Positions 46,634 through 56,593 of a DNA stretch of 64,000 nt are shown piece by piece. Source of the stretch: Pseudolysinimonas sp051954455. Its GTDB lineage: Bacteria; Actinomycetota; Actinomycetes; Actinomycetales; Microbacteriaceae. The stretch covers positions 1-64,000 of the forward strand of contig NZ_JBQCHS010000016.1 in NCBI RefSeq assembly GCF_051954455.1, written 5' to 3'. Position numbers and translations under genes: made by a program. Position 1 is the stretch's first letter; each line of letters opens with the position of its first letter. The notes below the pieces were generated by a model. It was not told the origin of the DNA and ran no database searches. It saw nothing but the letters and a program-made list of their open reading frames with translations.

Positions 46634-47604
46634 GTCACGACCACCGCGAGCCGCCCGCGGCGATCGACATCGAGCGCGCCTCTGGCCGTGATCCGACGGC
46701 CCCCGCCGCTCCTCTCGACGTGCAGCACCGCGTCGATCGCGCTCACCGCCTGCCGCGCCAGCACGTCGGCGCCGAGCCCGGCCAAGGCGCCGAGCGCCTC
46801 GAGCCGCGCCGGGACGTCGGCGAGCGAGTTGGCGTGCAACGTGCCGGCGCCGCCGTCGTGGCCGGTGTTGAGTGCTCCGAGCAGCTCGCGCAGCTCCGCG
46901 CCGCGCACCTCGCCCACCACCAGACGATCGGGCCGCATCCGGAGCGCCTCGCGCACGAGACGGTCGAGGCCGATCGCGCCCGCTCCGTCGAGGTTGGGCT
47001 GCCGGGCTTCGAGCGTCACCACGTGGGGATGCCGGATGCGCAGCTCCGCCACGTCCTCCGCGACGACGATGCGCTCGTGCGGCGGTGCGAGGGCGAGGAG
47101 CGCACCGAGCAGCGTGGTCTTGCCGCTGCCGCCGGCGCCAGTGATCAGGAGGTTGGCCCGGCGCCGGACCAGGAGGCGGACCCCGTCGAGCGGGACGTCG
47201 GCGAACATGCCGCCCTCCGCCAACTCCCGCGCGCTGAGCGGGCGGGTGCGCTGCAGTCGGATCGAGAGGGCGGCGCCGCCCGGCGACACCGGTGGCAGCA
47301 CCGCGTGCACGCGCACCCCGTCGCCGAGACGCACGTCCATCGCCGGCGTCGCCTCGTCGATGTGGCGCCCGCCGTGCGACACGAGCCGCACGGCGAGCTC
47401 CCGCGCCTCATCCGGCGGCAGACGCATCCCCTCCACGACCACCGCGCCCGATCCGGCGTCAGCCCACACCGACCCGTCGGGGTTGACGAAGACGTCGGTG
47501 ACCCCCGCGCCGCCGACGACCGCGGCGAGCACCCCGAACACCGAGACATCCCGCGACCCCTGGACCACGAGAGCATCCGCGGGAGCACGCGCGACGAAGA
47601 CCAT
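46630..47604 (-). CDS. tadA: TadA/CpaF-like pilus assembly ATPase
   Basis: A 324-residue ATPase with Walker A TGAGGSGKTT (155-164), Walker B RLVVGEVRG and a His box near 249-262. It powers export of the Flp-like pilin. No TadZ/Ssd gene precedes it, since the next gene is divergent acs. Confidence 0.88.
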   Translation of the reverse strand: MVFVARAPADALVVQGSRDVSVFGVLAAVVGGAGVTDVFVNPDGSVWADAGSGAVVVEGMRLPPDEARELAVRLVSHGGRHIDEATPAMDVRLGDGVRVHAVLPPVSPGGAALSIRLQRTRPLSARELAEGGMFADVPLDGVRLLVRRRANLLITGAGGSGKTTLLGALLALAPPHERIVVAEDVAELRIRHPHVVTLEARQPNLDGAGAIGLDRLVREALRMRPDRLVVGEVRGAELRELLGALNTGHDGGAGTLHANSLADVPARLEALGALAGLGADVLARQAVSAIDAVLHVERSGGGRRITARGALDVDRRGRLAVVVT

Positions 47605-48121
47605 GACACGAGCGTGACGCGCGGCGGATGCCCGGAGGCCGGAGCACCCCCACGTGGGGACGACCCACGCGCCGCCCGAGATGGGGTGGACTCGTCAGAG
47701 CCCTCCCGCCGCAACGGGATCTCCCCCATCGGGTCCGCCCGCCGCCAGGACCGCCCGCCCCGCGGGCGCATCCCCTCGCGGCGGATTCCGCCGCACGGCG
47801 CCCGGAACAGCCCGGTTAAAAGGAGAGGGGCGGCGCCCATTGGGGGGTTGGGCGCCGCCACAGCAGCGCGTGATTGGGGGGAATCGTTGCGCTGCAAGAC
47901 CGAGATTTGCGCTCGGATTCCCACACTGTACTCCGAAAGGAGGACACCGCAACGGGGGCCGCGCGGTGATTTTCCGCAGGATTCCCTCAAGATCTGCGCA
48001 ACATGGCGTCACCCCCGGACGGGGGCCGCGCGGAGCCGGCTCTAGGATCGGTCTCGTCCACCGCCCACCGCCGCGCGAACCCCAGGCACGAACGCGGATC
48101 GACCCAGAGAGACGTCCGTCC
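47605..48121. other. Divergent intergenic region, tadA and acs
   Basis: 517 bp with no gene. Contains the 47829-47859 hairpin and two copies of CGGGGGCCGCGCGG (47953-47966, 48020-48033), candidate regulator sites for acs. Frames that remain open here lack starts and ribosome sites. Confidence 0.6.
47829..47859. promoter_or_regulatory. Perfect 11-bp hairpin upstream of acs
   Basis: GGCGGCGCCCA and its complement flank a TTGGGGGGT loop. On the plus strand it would lie about 260 nt before acs. Could be a terminator or leader element. Confidence 0.45.
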
Positions 48122-50089
48122 ATGTCATCGATCGACAACCTCCTCCACGAGTCCCGCCGGTTCGCGCCGACGCCCGAATTCGTCGCGAACGCGGTCGCCG
48201 GGCCGGAGCTCTACGACCAGGCCGCCCGCGATCGCCTCGGCTTCTGGGCCGAGCAGGCGCGCCGACTCCACTGGCACGATCCCTTCACCGAGACGCTCGA
48301 CTGGAACGATCCCCCGTTCGCGCGCTGGTTCGGCGACGGCCGGCTCAACGTCGCCTACAACTGTCTCGACCGGCACGTGGAGGCCGGCCTCGGCGACCGC
48401 GTCGCCTACTACTTCGAGGGGGAGCCCGGTGACACGCGCACGATCACCTACGCGGAGCTGACAGCCGAGGTGAAGCGCGCCGCCAACGCCCTCGCGAACC
48501 TGGGCGTGGTGAAGGGCGACCGGGTCGCGATCTACCTGCCCCATATCCCGGAGGCCGTCGTCGCGATGCTCGCGTGCGCCCGCATCGGGGCGATCCATTC
48601 GGTCGTGTTCGGCGGGTTCAGCCCGGATTCGCTGCGCTCCCGGATCGACGACGCGCAGGCGAAGGTCGTGATCACCGCCGACGGCGGCTACCGCAAGGGG
48701 AAGGTCTTCCCTCTGAAGCCGACGGTCGACCAGGCGGTCGAGGGCGCCGAGAGCGTCGAGCACGTGCTCGTCGTCCGCCGCGGGGGCAACGAGGTCGTCT
48801 GGACCGAGGGCCGCGACCTGTGGTGGGAGGAGGAGGTGGCCAAAGCGGACGCGGAGCATGTCGCCGAGGCGTTCGAGGCGGAGCACCCGCTCTTCATCCT
48901 CTACACGTCGGGCACGACCGGGAAGCCGAAGGGCATCGTCCACTCGAGCGGCGGCTACCTCACCGGAGTCGGCTACACCCACCGCAACGTGTTCGACCTC
49001 CACCCGGAGACCGACGTGTACTGGTGCACCGCCGATGTCGGCTGGATCACCGGTCACAGCTACGTCGTCTATGGGCCGCTGGCGAACGCGGCGACCGGCG
49101 TGATATACGAGGGGACCCCCGACACCCCGCACCCGGGCCGGTGGTGGGAGCTCGTGCAGAAATACGGCGTCTCCCTCTTCTACTCGGCGCCGACGGCGAT
49201 CCGTTCGTTCATGAAGGGCGGACGACAGGTCCCGGACTCGTTCGACCTCTCCTCGCTGCGCGTGCTCGGCAGCGTCGGCGAGCCCATCAACCCCGAGGCG
49301 TGGATCTGGTACCGCGACGTGATCGGCGGCGGCCGCACCCCCATCGTCGACACGTGGTGGCAGACCGAGACCGGCGCGATCATGGTCAGCCCGCTGCCCG
49401 GGGTCACCGCGACGAAGCCCGGCAGCGCCCAGGTACCGCTGCCCGGCGTCTCGATCGCCGTCGTCGACGACGAGGGCCGGCCGGTGCCGGACGGTCAGGG
49501 CGGACTGCTGGTCGTCACCGAGCCCTGGCCCTCGATGGCACGCGGCATCTGGGGCGACCGCGAGCGGTTCGTCGAGACCTACTGGGCGAAGTTCGCCGAG
49601 CAGGGCTACTACTTCGCCGGCGACGGCGCGCGCAAGGACGAGGACGGCGACCTGTGGCTCCTCGGCCGGGTCGACGACGTCATGAACGTCTCGGGGCACC
49701 GGCTGTCCACCGCCGAGATCGAGTCGGCCCTCGTCTCGCACCCGATCGTCGCCGAGGCGGCGGTGGTCGGCGCGACCGACGAGACCACCGGTCAGGCGGT
49801 CGTGGCGTTCACGATCCTGCGCACGGAGCACGCCGGCGACCAGACCCCCGAGGAAGCTGCGGGTCTGCTCCGCGCGCACGTGGCATCCTCGATCGGCGCG
49901 ATCGCCCGCCCGCGTCAGGTGTTCGTCGTCGCAGAGCTGCCCAAGACCCGGTCCGGCAAGATCATGCGGCGTCTGCTGCGCGACGTCGCCGAGGGGCGCG
50001 CGATCGGCGACACGACCACGCTCTCGGACGCGGACGTGATGCGGACGATCTCCGACACCCTGCAGGCGGCGCCGAAGACGGAGGACTGA
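48122..50089 (+). CDS. acs: Acetyl-CoA synthetase
   Basis: A 655-residue AMP-forming enzyme. P-loop-like YTSGTTGKPKG near 260-270, WWQTETG near 415 and the C-terminal TRSGKIMRR with the acetylation-controlled catalytic lysine (about 613). It activates acetate to acetyl-CoA through acetyl-AMP. ATG 48122 has no strong ribosome site. Confidence 0.95.
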   Translation: MSSIDNLLHESRRFAPTPEFVANAVAGPELYDQAARDRLGFWAEQARRLHWHDPFTETLDWNDPPFARWFGDGRLNVAYNCLDRHVEAGLGDRVAYYFEGEPGDTRTITYAELTAEVKRAANALANLGVVKGDRVAIYLPHIPEAVVAMLACARIGAIHSVVFGGFSPDSLRSRIDDAQAKVVITADGGYRKGKVFPLKPTVDQAVEGAESVEHVLVVRRGGNEVVWTEGRDLWWEEEVAKADAEHVAEAFEAEHPLFILYTSGTTGKPKGIVHSSGGYLTGVGYTHRNVFDLHPETDVYWCTADVGWITGHSYVVYGPLANAATGVIYEGTPDTPHPGRWWELVQKYGVSLFYSAPTAIRSFMKGGRQVPDSFDLSSLRVLGSVGEPINPEAWIWYRDVIGGGRTPIVDTWWQTETGAIMVSPLPGVTATKPGSAQVPLPGVSIAVVDDEGRPVPDGQGGLLVVTEPWPSMARGIWGDRERFVETYWAKFAEQGYYFAGDGARKDEDGDLWLLGRVDDVMNVSGHRLSTAEIESALVSHPIVAEAAVVGATDETTGQAVVAFTILRTEHAGDQTPEEAAGLLRAHVASSIGAIARPRQVFVVAELPKTRSGKIMRRLLRDVAEGRAIGDTTTLSDADVMRTISDTLQAAPKTED

Positions 50090-50102
50090 GGCGACGCGGG
50101 CG

Positions 50103-50576
50103 CTACGCGAACTCGAGCGTGAGCTCCACCTCGACCGGCGAGTCGAGCGGGAGCACCGCGACGCCGACGGCGCTGCGCGCGTGGCGCCCGGCGTCGCCGA
50201 ACACCTGCCCGAGCAGCTCGCTCGCACCGTTCGCGACGCCCGGCTGGCCGGTGAACGACGGGTCGGAGGCCACGAAGACGCCGACCTTCACGACCCGCGT
50301 GACCCGATCGAGCGAGCCGATGGCCGACTCCGCGGCGGCGAGCGCGTTGAGCGCCGCGATGCGCGCGAAGGCGGCCGCCTCATCCGGGTCGACGCCCGCG
50401 CCGACCTTGCCGGTCTCGGGCAGCACGCCCTCGACGAAGGGCAGGGCGCCGGCGGTGAAGACCAGGTTGCCGGAGACGGTGGCCGGGATGTAGGCCCCGG
50501 CGGGCGGAGCCACCGGCGGGAGCGCGAGCCCCAGTCCGGCCAACGTCTCCGCCACAGGGGTACGGTCGACGGTCAC
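50103..50576 (-). CDS. RidA/YjgF family protein
   Basis: A 157-residue protein with the RidA pattern VFTAGALPF, NALAAAESAIGSLDRVTRVVKVGVFV and a VEVELTLEFA end. RidA enzymes hydrolyse reactive imines from PLP enzymes; the catalytic Arg seems replaced in this actinobacterial subgroup, so deaminase activity is not certain. GTG 50576 overlaps the DUF4177 stop. Convergent with acs. Confidence 0.85.
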   Translation of the reverse strand: MTVDRTPVAETLAGLGLALPPVAPPAGAYIPATVSGNLVFTAGALPFVEGVLPETGKVGAGVDPDEAAAFARIAALNALAAAESAIGSLDRVTRVVKVGVFVASDPSFTGQPGVANGASELLGQVFGDAGRHARSAVGVAVLPLDSPVEVELTLEFA

Positions 50577-50731
50577 GCGTCCTCCTTGGGTCGCTTCAGG
50601 TAGGCGACGAGGCCGCCCTCGGGTCCGGTCACGACCTGCACGAGCTCCCACCCCTGCGCGCCCCAGTTGTTCAGGATCGCCGTCGTGTTGTGGATGATGA
50701 GCGGGGTCGTCATGTACTCCCACTGGGGCAT
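50573..50731 (-). CDS. DUF4177 protein, 52 aa
   Basis: ATG 50731 begins MPQWEYMTTPL and continues with NNWGAQGWELVQVV, the DUF4177 signature. Typically paired with a RidA gene in actinobacteria, as here. Function unknown. Confidence 0.85.
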   Translation of the reverse strand: MPQWEYMTTPLIIHNTTAILNNWGAQGWELVQVVTGPEGGLVAYLKRPKEDA

Positions 50732-50784
50732 TCGCAAGGTGTCCGTTCAGCTAGCCGGGAAAGGGCATGGCGTACCCTCACCCT

Positions 50785-53442
50785 ATGCCTGCCCCCAAAT
50801 CCTCGGCCAGCAGTCTGCTCACCGCCGGCCTCGGGATCGTCGGTTTCAGCGCGCTCGCCGGGCTGCTCGCCGCGGTCATGGTGGCGCCCGCGGTCGCCGT
50901 GGGCGGCATCACCACGAACAACACGGTGGGCATCTTCGACTCCCTGCCGGACTACATCACGCTGAGCCAGCAGCGGGAGGCGAATGAGATCGTCGCCACC
51001 AACCCCGACGGCACCCCGTTCCACATCGCGACGGTCTTCGATCAGAATCGCCAATCGGTTGCGCTCGACCAGATGAGCGACTACCTGAAGGAGGCCGCCG
51101 TCGCCGGTGAGGATCGGCGCTACTACCAGCACGGCGGCATCGACATCCCGTCGGTGGCGCGCGCGGCGATCGGCGGCGGCCAGGCCGGCGGCGCCTCGAC
51201 GATCACGATGCAGCTGGTCCGCAACATCCGCTTCCAGGAGGCGTCGGCGCTGCCGCAGAACACGCCCGAGCTGAAGAAGCAGCGCGAGGCGGCGATCAAA
51301 GCGGCCGTCTACCCCGACCTCGGTCGCAAGGTCCAGGAGATGAAGCTCGCGATCGGCCTGGAGAAGAAGTACTCCAAACAGGACATCCTGGCCGCCTACC
51401 TCAACATCGTCGGGATGGGCGGCAACACCTACGGCGTGGAGGCGGCCGCGCAGCAGTACTACAGCACCTCCTCCGCGAACCTCTCCATCGCCCAGGCCGC
51501 GAGCCTCATCGCGATCGTGCAGAATCCGTCGACGCGCGGGCTCTTCACCGACAAGAACTACGACGCGAACAAGCAGCGTCGCGACGTGATCCTCGGCTTC
51601 ATGAAGTCCGAGCACTACATCACGCAGGACCAGTACTCCCAGGCCGTCAACACCCCCGTCGCGAGCTACATCAAGCTGTCGACGCCCAAGCAGGGCTGCT
51701 ACAACGCGACCCCCGGCTTCCAGTTCGTCTGCCAGATGGTGATCGACAAGGTCAACAACGGCCAGATGACGATGCTCGGCGGCAACGAGACGCAGCAGAA
51801 GGCGGCGTGGGCCCGCGGCGGCTACACGGTCACGACCTCGATCTCGCCGAACATCCAGAACGAGGCGAACGCGACGCTCGCCAAGTACGCTCCGGCGGAC
51901 CTGACGTCCTTCGCGCTGGGCGGGGCCGCCACGACCGTTCAGGTCGGCACCGGGCGCATCCTCGTGATGGCGCAGAACAAGCCCTTCGACAACACCTATC
52001 ACCCGGAGGACAACGGCCTCGATCAGCTGACGCAATCGAAGCGGCCGTATACCGCGATCAACTTCAACATCGATAAGGCGACCTACCCCGACAGCGGCTC
52101 CGGCGGGTATCAGCCGGGGTCGTCGTACAAGCCGTACACCCTGCTGAGCTTCCTCGCGGCAGGCCACGGGGTGAATGAGGTCTTCAACGCGAGCGTCCGG
52201 AACTTCAACCAGTCCCAGTTCCGCGACTCCTGTCCGGATGCTCAGGGCGGCTGGGTCGGGTCCTACAGCAACGTCAAGAACGACGAGAACGAGCAGGGCC
52301 CTCGCACGGTCGTGAACGGTACCGCCGGATCGATCAACACGGTGTTCCTGCAGATGGCGACCAAGGTCGACCAGTGCGACACCGAGAAGATCGCGGAGTC
52401 GCTCGGGGTCCACAACGCCACCACCTGGGACGGCAAGACTCCGGGCCTCGACAAGGGATCGACCACGCTCGCAACCCGGCCGACCTGCGTCCTCGGCGGG
52501 TGCGAGAACAACCTGACTCCGCTGATGCAGGCGGCCGCCTACGCGGCGATCGCGAATCAGGGCGTGTTCTGCAAGCCGATCCTGATCGACCAGGTCACCC
52601 AGACGGAGTCCGGCGAGAAGCTCGGCGGTGAGAACGCCCAGTGCGGGCAGGACCCGCTCATCAGCCCGGACGTCGCGAACACCGCCGCCTACGCCATGGC
52701 TGCCGTCTTCGTCGGCGGGGGGACCGCGAGGTACGCCAACCCCAACGACGGCAGCACCTACATCGGTAAGACCGGTACCACGAACGACTCGATCCACACC
52801 TGGACGGTCGGCTCCTCCACGAAGGCGTCGACGGCCCTATGGGTCGGCAACATCGTGGGCACGCAGCAGCTGCGCAAGATCTCCGTGCCGACGGGCGCTG
52901 GCCGGATTCAGGCGGCCAACCTCCGTAACAACATCTTCAAGGCCATCGCCCAGGAGGTGGATGCCGCCCCGGGCCTCGCGGGAGGCAAGTTCCCCGCGCC
53001 GGCGAAGGAACTGCTGGACGGCGCCAAGACGACGGTGCCCAGCGGGCTCGTGGGCGGCTCCGTCGCCGCGGCGCAGGCGGCGCTCAACGCGGCCGGACTC
53101 ACGTATCAGGACGGTGGCCAGGTCGATTCCGATCTGCCGGCCGGCACGGTCGCGAGCCTCAGCCCCGGCGAGGGCGCGCAGGTCGTCCAGGGCGCGGTCG
53201 TATCCGTCACCACGAGCAACGGCCTCGCGAAGCCCGTGCCCGACGTGACGGGTCAGGACGAGAAGACGGCGAAATCGATGCTGCAGGCCGCCGGGTTCTC
53301 GAACGTCACCACCGCCTGTACACCGTGGTCGGGGCCGACGGATCCGGACGCCGGCAAGGTGGTCTCCCAGAGTCCCGACGGCAACAGCTCCGCCAACCCG
53401 GCGAACGCGGTGACCATCACCGTCAAGCAACAGCACTGCTGA
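50785..53442 (+). CDS. Bifunctional penicillin-binding protein with PASTA domains
   Basis: An 885-residue class A PBP. N-terminal TM (about 12-40), glycosyltransferase domain with EDRRYYQHGGID, transpeptidase domain with SxxK in PGSSYKP (about 448), SxN in GSIN and KTGT near 661, then two C-terminal PASTA repeats (about 755-885). It polymerises and cross-links peptidoglycan outside the membrane. The ATG at 50785 has TACCCT 6 nt upstream and could be leaderless; an in-frame ATG at 50767 is an alternative. Confidence 0.9.
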   Translation: MPAPKSSASSLLTAGLGIVGFSALAGLLAAVMVAPAVAVGGITTNNTVGIFDSLPDYITLSQQREANEIVATNPDGTPFHIATVFDQNRQSVALDQMSDYLKEAAVAGEDRRYYQHGGIDIPSVARAAIGGGQAGGASTITMQLVRNIRFQEASALPQNTPELKKQREAAIKAAVYPDLGRKVQEMKLAIGLEKKYSKQDILAAYLNIVGMGGNTYGVEAAAQQYYSTSSANLSIAQAASLIAIVQNPSTRGLFTDKNYDANKQRRDVILGFMKSEHYITQDQYSQAVNTPVASYIKLSTPKQGCYNATPGFQFVCQMVIDKVNNGQMTMLGGNETQQKAAWARGGYTVTTSISPNIQNEANATLAKYAPADLTSFALGGAATTVQVGTGRILVMAQNKPFDNTYHPEDNGLDQLTQSKRPYTAINFNIDKATYPDSGSGGYQPGSSYKPYTLLSFLAAGHGVNEVFNASVRNFNQSQFRDSCPDAQGGWVGSYSNVKNDENEQGPRTVVNGTAGSINTVFLQMATKVDQCDTEKIAESLGVHNATTWDGKTPGLDKGSTTLATRPTCVLGGCENNLTPLMQAAAYAAIANQGVFCKPILIDQVTQTESGEKLGGENAQCGQDPLISPDVANTAAYAMAAVFVGGGTARYANPNDGSTYIGKTGTTNDSIHTWTVGSSTKASTALWVGNIVGTQQLRKISVPTGAGRIQAANLRNNIFKAIAQEVDAAPGLAGGKFPAPAKELLDGAKTTVPSGLVGGSVAAAQAALNAAGLTYQDGGQVDSDLPAGTVASLSPGEGAQVVQGAVVSVTTSNGLAKPVPDVTGQDEKTAKSMLQAAGFSNVTTACTPWSGPTDPDAGKVVSQSPDGNSSANPANAVTITVKQQHC

Positions 53443-54398
53443 TGGGCGGCGCCGTCCGCACCACGGGCGTCGCCCTCGGCGCGGCCGCCGCCGCCGGCGC
53501 GGCGGCCCTCGCCTGGGGCGTGTTCGTCGAGCGCACCCGTTGGACGGTCCGCCGCGAGGTGGTCCCGGTGCTGCCGCCCGGCAGCCGCAGCATCACCGTG
53601 CTGCACCTCAGCGACCTGCACATGGCGCCGTGGCAGGAGGGCAAGCAGGAGTTCGTCCGCTCCCTCGCCCGGTACGAGCCGGACCTCGTCGTCGACACCG
53701 GCGACGACCTCGGGCACGAGGACGGGATCCGGGGGATCGAGGCGGCGTACGCGCCGTTCCGCGGCGTCCCCGGGGTCTTCGCCCACGGCTCCAACGACTA
53801 CGTCGGGCCGCTGTTCAAGAACCCGCTGGCCTATCTGAGCCGCGCGTCGAAGGTTCCGGGCAAGCGCGGCGCCCGCCTCGACACCGCACGCCTCGACCGC
53901 TTCCTCGGCGGCGAGCTCGGGTGGCTCGACCTCGGCAACCGTGCGCGCGCGATCGAGATCCGGGGCACGAGGATCGAGCTCTTCGGCACCGGCGACGCCC
54001 ACCACGGGCGCGACGACCTCGGCGCGATGCGCCGCGAGCTCGGGACCCTCCGCCGGGAGGTGACCTGGTCGGAGGACACCGGCGACGAGGTCGTGCGCGT
54101 CGGCGTGACGCACGCGCCGTACCGCCGGATCCTCGACGCCCTCGTCGACGAGGGTGCCGGCATCGTGTTCGCCGGCCACACCCACGGCGGCCAGGTCCGC
54201 GTGCCCGGCATGGCCGCGCTGACCGCCAACTGCGACCTTCCGCGCGACCAGGCCAGCGGCCTGAGCCAGTGGATGCACGACGACCGGATCGCGTACCTCG
54301 AGGTGTCGGCCGGGCTCGGCACGTCGATCTACGCGCCGGTGCGGTTCGCGTGCCCGCCGGAGGCGATCGTGCTGACGCTGGTGCCGCGCAGCAGCTGA
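53442..54398 (+). CDS. Metallophosphoesterase
   Basis: A 318-residue protein with an N-terminal hydrophobic segment, then metal ligands in HLSDLHM, VDTGDD, HGSNDY and GHTHGG. Membrane-anchored calcineurin-like phosphoesterases next to class A PBPs are common in actinobacteria and may act on lipid-linked phosphate. ATG overlaps the PBP stop (TGATG), so they are coupled. Confidence 0.88.
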   Translation: MGGAVRTTGVALGAAAAAGAAALAWGVFVERTRWTVRREVVPVLPPGSRSITVLHLSDLHMAPWQEGKQEFVRSLARYEPDLVVDTGDDLGHEDGIRGIEAAYAPFRGVPGVFAHGSNDYVGPLFKNPLAYLSRASKVPGKRGARLDTARLDRFLGGELGWLDLGNRARAIEIRGTRIELFGTGDAHHGRDDLGAMRRELGTLRREVTWSEDTGDEVVRVGVTHAPYRRILDALVDEGAGIVFAGHTHGGQVRVPGMAALTANCDLPRDQASGLSQWMHDDRIAYLEVSAGLGTSIYAPVRFACPPEAIVLTLVPRSS

Positions 54399-54420
54399 CC
54401 GGACCGTCCGCCGCAGACAG

Positions 54421-54450
54421 CAGAAGGGCCGCCCGAGGGCGGCCCTTCTG
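54421..54450. terminator. Bidirectional terminator, PBP operon and tRNA-Pro
   Basis: A perfect 13-bp stem (54421-54433 with 54438-54450) with a CGAG loop between the convergent phosphoesterase gene and tRNA-Pro. Confidence 0.8.
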
Positions 54451-54457
54451 CGTTGAG

Positions 54458-54531
54458 TCGGGGTAACAGGATTTGAACCTGCGGCCTCGTCGTCCCGAAC
54501 GACGCGCGCTACCAAACTGCGCCATACCCCG
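54458..54531 (-). tRNA. tRNA-Pro(CGG)
   Basis: Minus-strand cloverleaf: acceptor CGGGGTA/TACCCCG, anticodon stem CGTCG/CGACG with loop TTCGGGA (anticodon CGG for CCG), T arm GCAGG-TTCAAAT-CCTGT, discriminator A. CCA is not encoded. Intact, with no att duplication. Confidence 0.95.
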
Positions 54532-54588
54532 TTGTCGCGAACGGCAACCTGTCAAGGATAGCCGATCGCCGCCTCACCGGATGCCGCC

Positions 54589-55872
54589 TCAGCCGACCGG
54601 CCGCGCGTTCCCCTTGGAGCAGGTCTGCTGCGCGGCGGTCTGCCCGGAGACGGTGTTCGGCAGCGCCACGCTCGCCGGTCCGGTGGCGTTCGGGTCCGGA
54701 CTCGCCGTTCCGCTCGGCGGCGTCGTGGCCGTCGGGGCGGGGCTCGGCGACGAACCCGGCGCGAGCACGGCTCCGCGCCCGGTGGTGCCGGTGAGCTGCA
54801 GCCGCTCATCCTTCTGCAGCGCGTTGTTCACGAGCTGCGCGCTCGAGTAGGTGGGCACCACGCGGTTGGGGTTGCTCGGCGCCGTCGAGACCGGGTACTG
54901 GATCATGACGATGTTGCTGGTCGGCACGCTCTTCAGCGCCAGGGCGATCGCGACCATCGTGTCGAGGTGGCTGAGCGAATCCGAGAGCGTCATGTTGCTC
55001 GCGGCAGCCTTCGCGATCTCGTAGAGCTTGATCGGATCCTTGAGGATCCCCTCCGACGTGATCTTGCGGGTGAGCGCCGAGAGGAACACCTGCTGGTTGC
55101 TGATGCGGCCGAGGTCGCTGCCGTCGCCGACGCCGTGGCGGGTGCGGACGAAGGCGAGCGCCGTGTTGCCGGAGATCGTGGTCTCGCCGGCGGGGAGCTT
55201 CAGGCCGCTCGCCGGGTCGTTGATGGGACTCGCCACGCACACGGTGACGCCGCCGACCACGTTCGACAGCGTCGCGACGCCGTCGAAGCTGATCTCGGCC
55301 GCGTAGGGGATCGTGACGCCGGTGAGGTTCTCGATGGTGAGAACGGTGCAGGCGAGACCGCCGCGCGAGAGCGTCGTGTTCAGCATCGCGTTGCTGACCG
55401 ATCCGTAGGTGCCTCCGTTCGGGGCCGGGCAGCGCGGGATCGTGATCAGCAGGTCGCGCGGGAAGCTCACGACGGTGACCGACTGATGGTCCTCGGCGAT
55501 GTGCATGAGGATCGTGACGTCGTTGTTGCCGGCGCCGGAGCTGTCGCGAGTGGAGTCTCCCGGCCCGTTCTGGCCGGTCCGCGTGTCGGTGCCGACGAGC
55601 AGCAGGTTGACGCCGCCCTTGATCGCGTCGACGCTCGGGGGCGCCGTCGCGCCGTTCAGGTGCGACAGGGTGACACCCGGCTTCGTGACGTCGGCCGCCA
55701 CCTGATACACGGCCACGCCCGCGACGGACGCGGTCGCGACGAGCACGACGGCGAGGACGCTCGCGACGAGGCCGACGATCCGGCCGGCGGCTCCCCCGTG
55801 CGCGAGCCGCCCGTGACGCGCGATGGGGCGGGACGCGCGTGCACGCGCCAGGTCGCGTCGGAGATCTGTCAC
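54589..55872 (-). CDS. LytR-CpsA-Psr family cell-wall ligase
   Basis: A 427-residue protein with a cytoplasmic N-terminus, one TM (about 31-57) and an extracellular LCP domain containing the VGTDTRTG and FPRDLLI signatures and late Arg residues (FVRTRH). LCP enzymes attach wall polymers to peptidoglycan. The C-terminal 60 residues are Pro/Ser/Thr-rich. GTG 55872. Confidence 0.9.
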   Translation of the reverse strand: MTDLRRDLARARASRPIARHGRLAHGGAAGRIVGLVASVLAVVLVATASVAGVAVYQVAADVTKPGVTLSHLNGATAPPSVDAIKGGVNLLLVGTDTRTGQNGPGDSTRDSSGAGNNDVTILMHIAEDHQSVTVVSFPRDLLITIPRCPAPNGGTYGSVSNAMLNTTLSRGGLACTVLTIENLTGVTIPYAAEISFDGVATLSNVVGGVTVCVASPINDPASGLKLPAGETTISGNTALAFVRTRHGVGDGSDLGRISNQQVFLSALTRKITSEGILKDPIKLYEIAKAAASNMTLSDSLSHLDTMVAIALALKSVPTSNIVMIQYPVSTAPSNPNRVVPTYSSAQLVNNALQKDERLQLTGTTGRGAVLAPGSSPSPAPTATTPPSGTASPDPNATGPASVALPNTVSGQTAAQQTCSKGNARPVG

Positions 55873-55927
55873 CGTGACATCCTCGCCGACGGTGCTTGAC
55901 AGCGGGCTGCGAACGCGGTCCGGCGTG

Positions 55928-56593
55928 TCAGCTGAAGTCGGCGTCCGGGCCGGACCCGTAGCTGAAGTCGAGGCGGGGCCGCCATCCGCGGTTGAAGGTG
56001 CCCCCCGACTCCTCGAGATAGCACTGGCCGCAGAGCGATTCGTAGACGACTTCTCCCTGCTCGATCGCGACCTGGTCGCCGTCGAACACGAAGCGGCCGT
56101 CGATCTTGCGCGCGTTGAACAGCGCCTTGCGGCCGCAGCGGCAGATCGTCTTGAGCTCCTCGAGCGAGTGGGCGATCTCGAGCAGGCGGCGGCTGCCCGG
56201 GAACGCGACCGTCTGGAAGTCGGTGCGGATCCCGTAGGCGAGCACCGGCACGTCCTCCTCGATCGCGACGCGCAGCAGGTCGTCGATCTGCTCCTCGCTG
56301 AGGAACTGCGCCTCGTCGACGAGCAGGCAGCTGACGTCGGCGCCGGTCGCGGCGATCACACGGGAGCGCTCGCGCATGAAGACCTCGGCGACCAGGTCGT
56401 CGGGGCCGATGGTGAAGTCCACCGGGCGGCTGACACCGAGTCGGGACACGATCTCCGCGTCGCCCTTCGAGTCGATCGCCGGCTTCGCGAGCAGCACCTG
56501 CTGCCCGCGCTCCTCGTAGTTGTAGGCGGCCTGGAGCAGCGCGGTGCTCTTGCCGCTGTTCATCGCGCCGTAGCGGAAGTAGAGCTTCGACAC
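55928..56593 (-). CDS. tdk: Thymidine kinase, type II
   Basis: A 221-residue protein with P-loop GAMNSGKST (9-17), VDEAQF and a zinc lasso of CRCG and CGQC. Salvages thymidine to dTMP. GTG 56593 overlaps the last base of the response regulator stop. Confidence 0.92.
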   Translation of the reverse strand: MSKLYFRYGAMNSGKSTALLQAAYNYEERGQQVLLAKPAIDSKGDAEIVSRLGVSRPVDFTIGPDDLVAEVFMRERSRVIAATGADVSCLLVDEAQFLSEEQIDDLLRVAIEEDVPVLAYGIRTDFQTVAFPGSRRLLEIAHSLEELKTICRCGRKALFNARKIDGRFVFDGDQVAIEQGEVVYESLCGQCYLEESGGTFNRGWRPRLDFSYGSGPDADFS

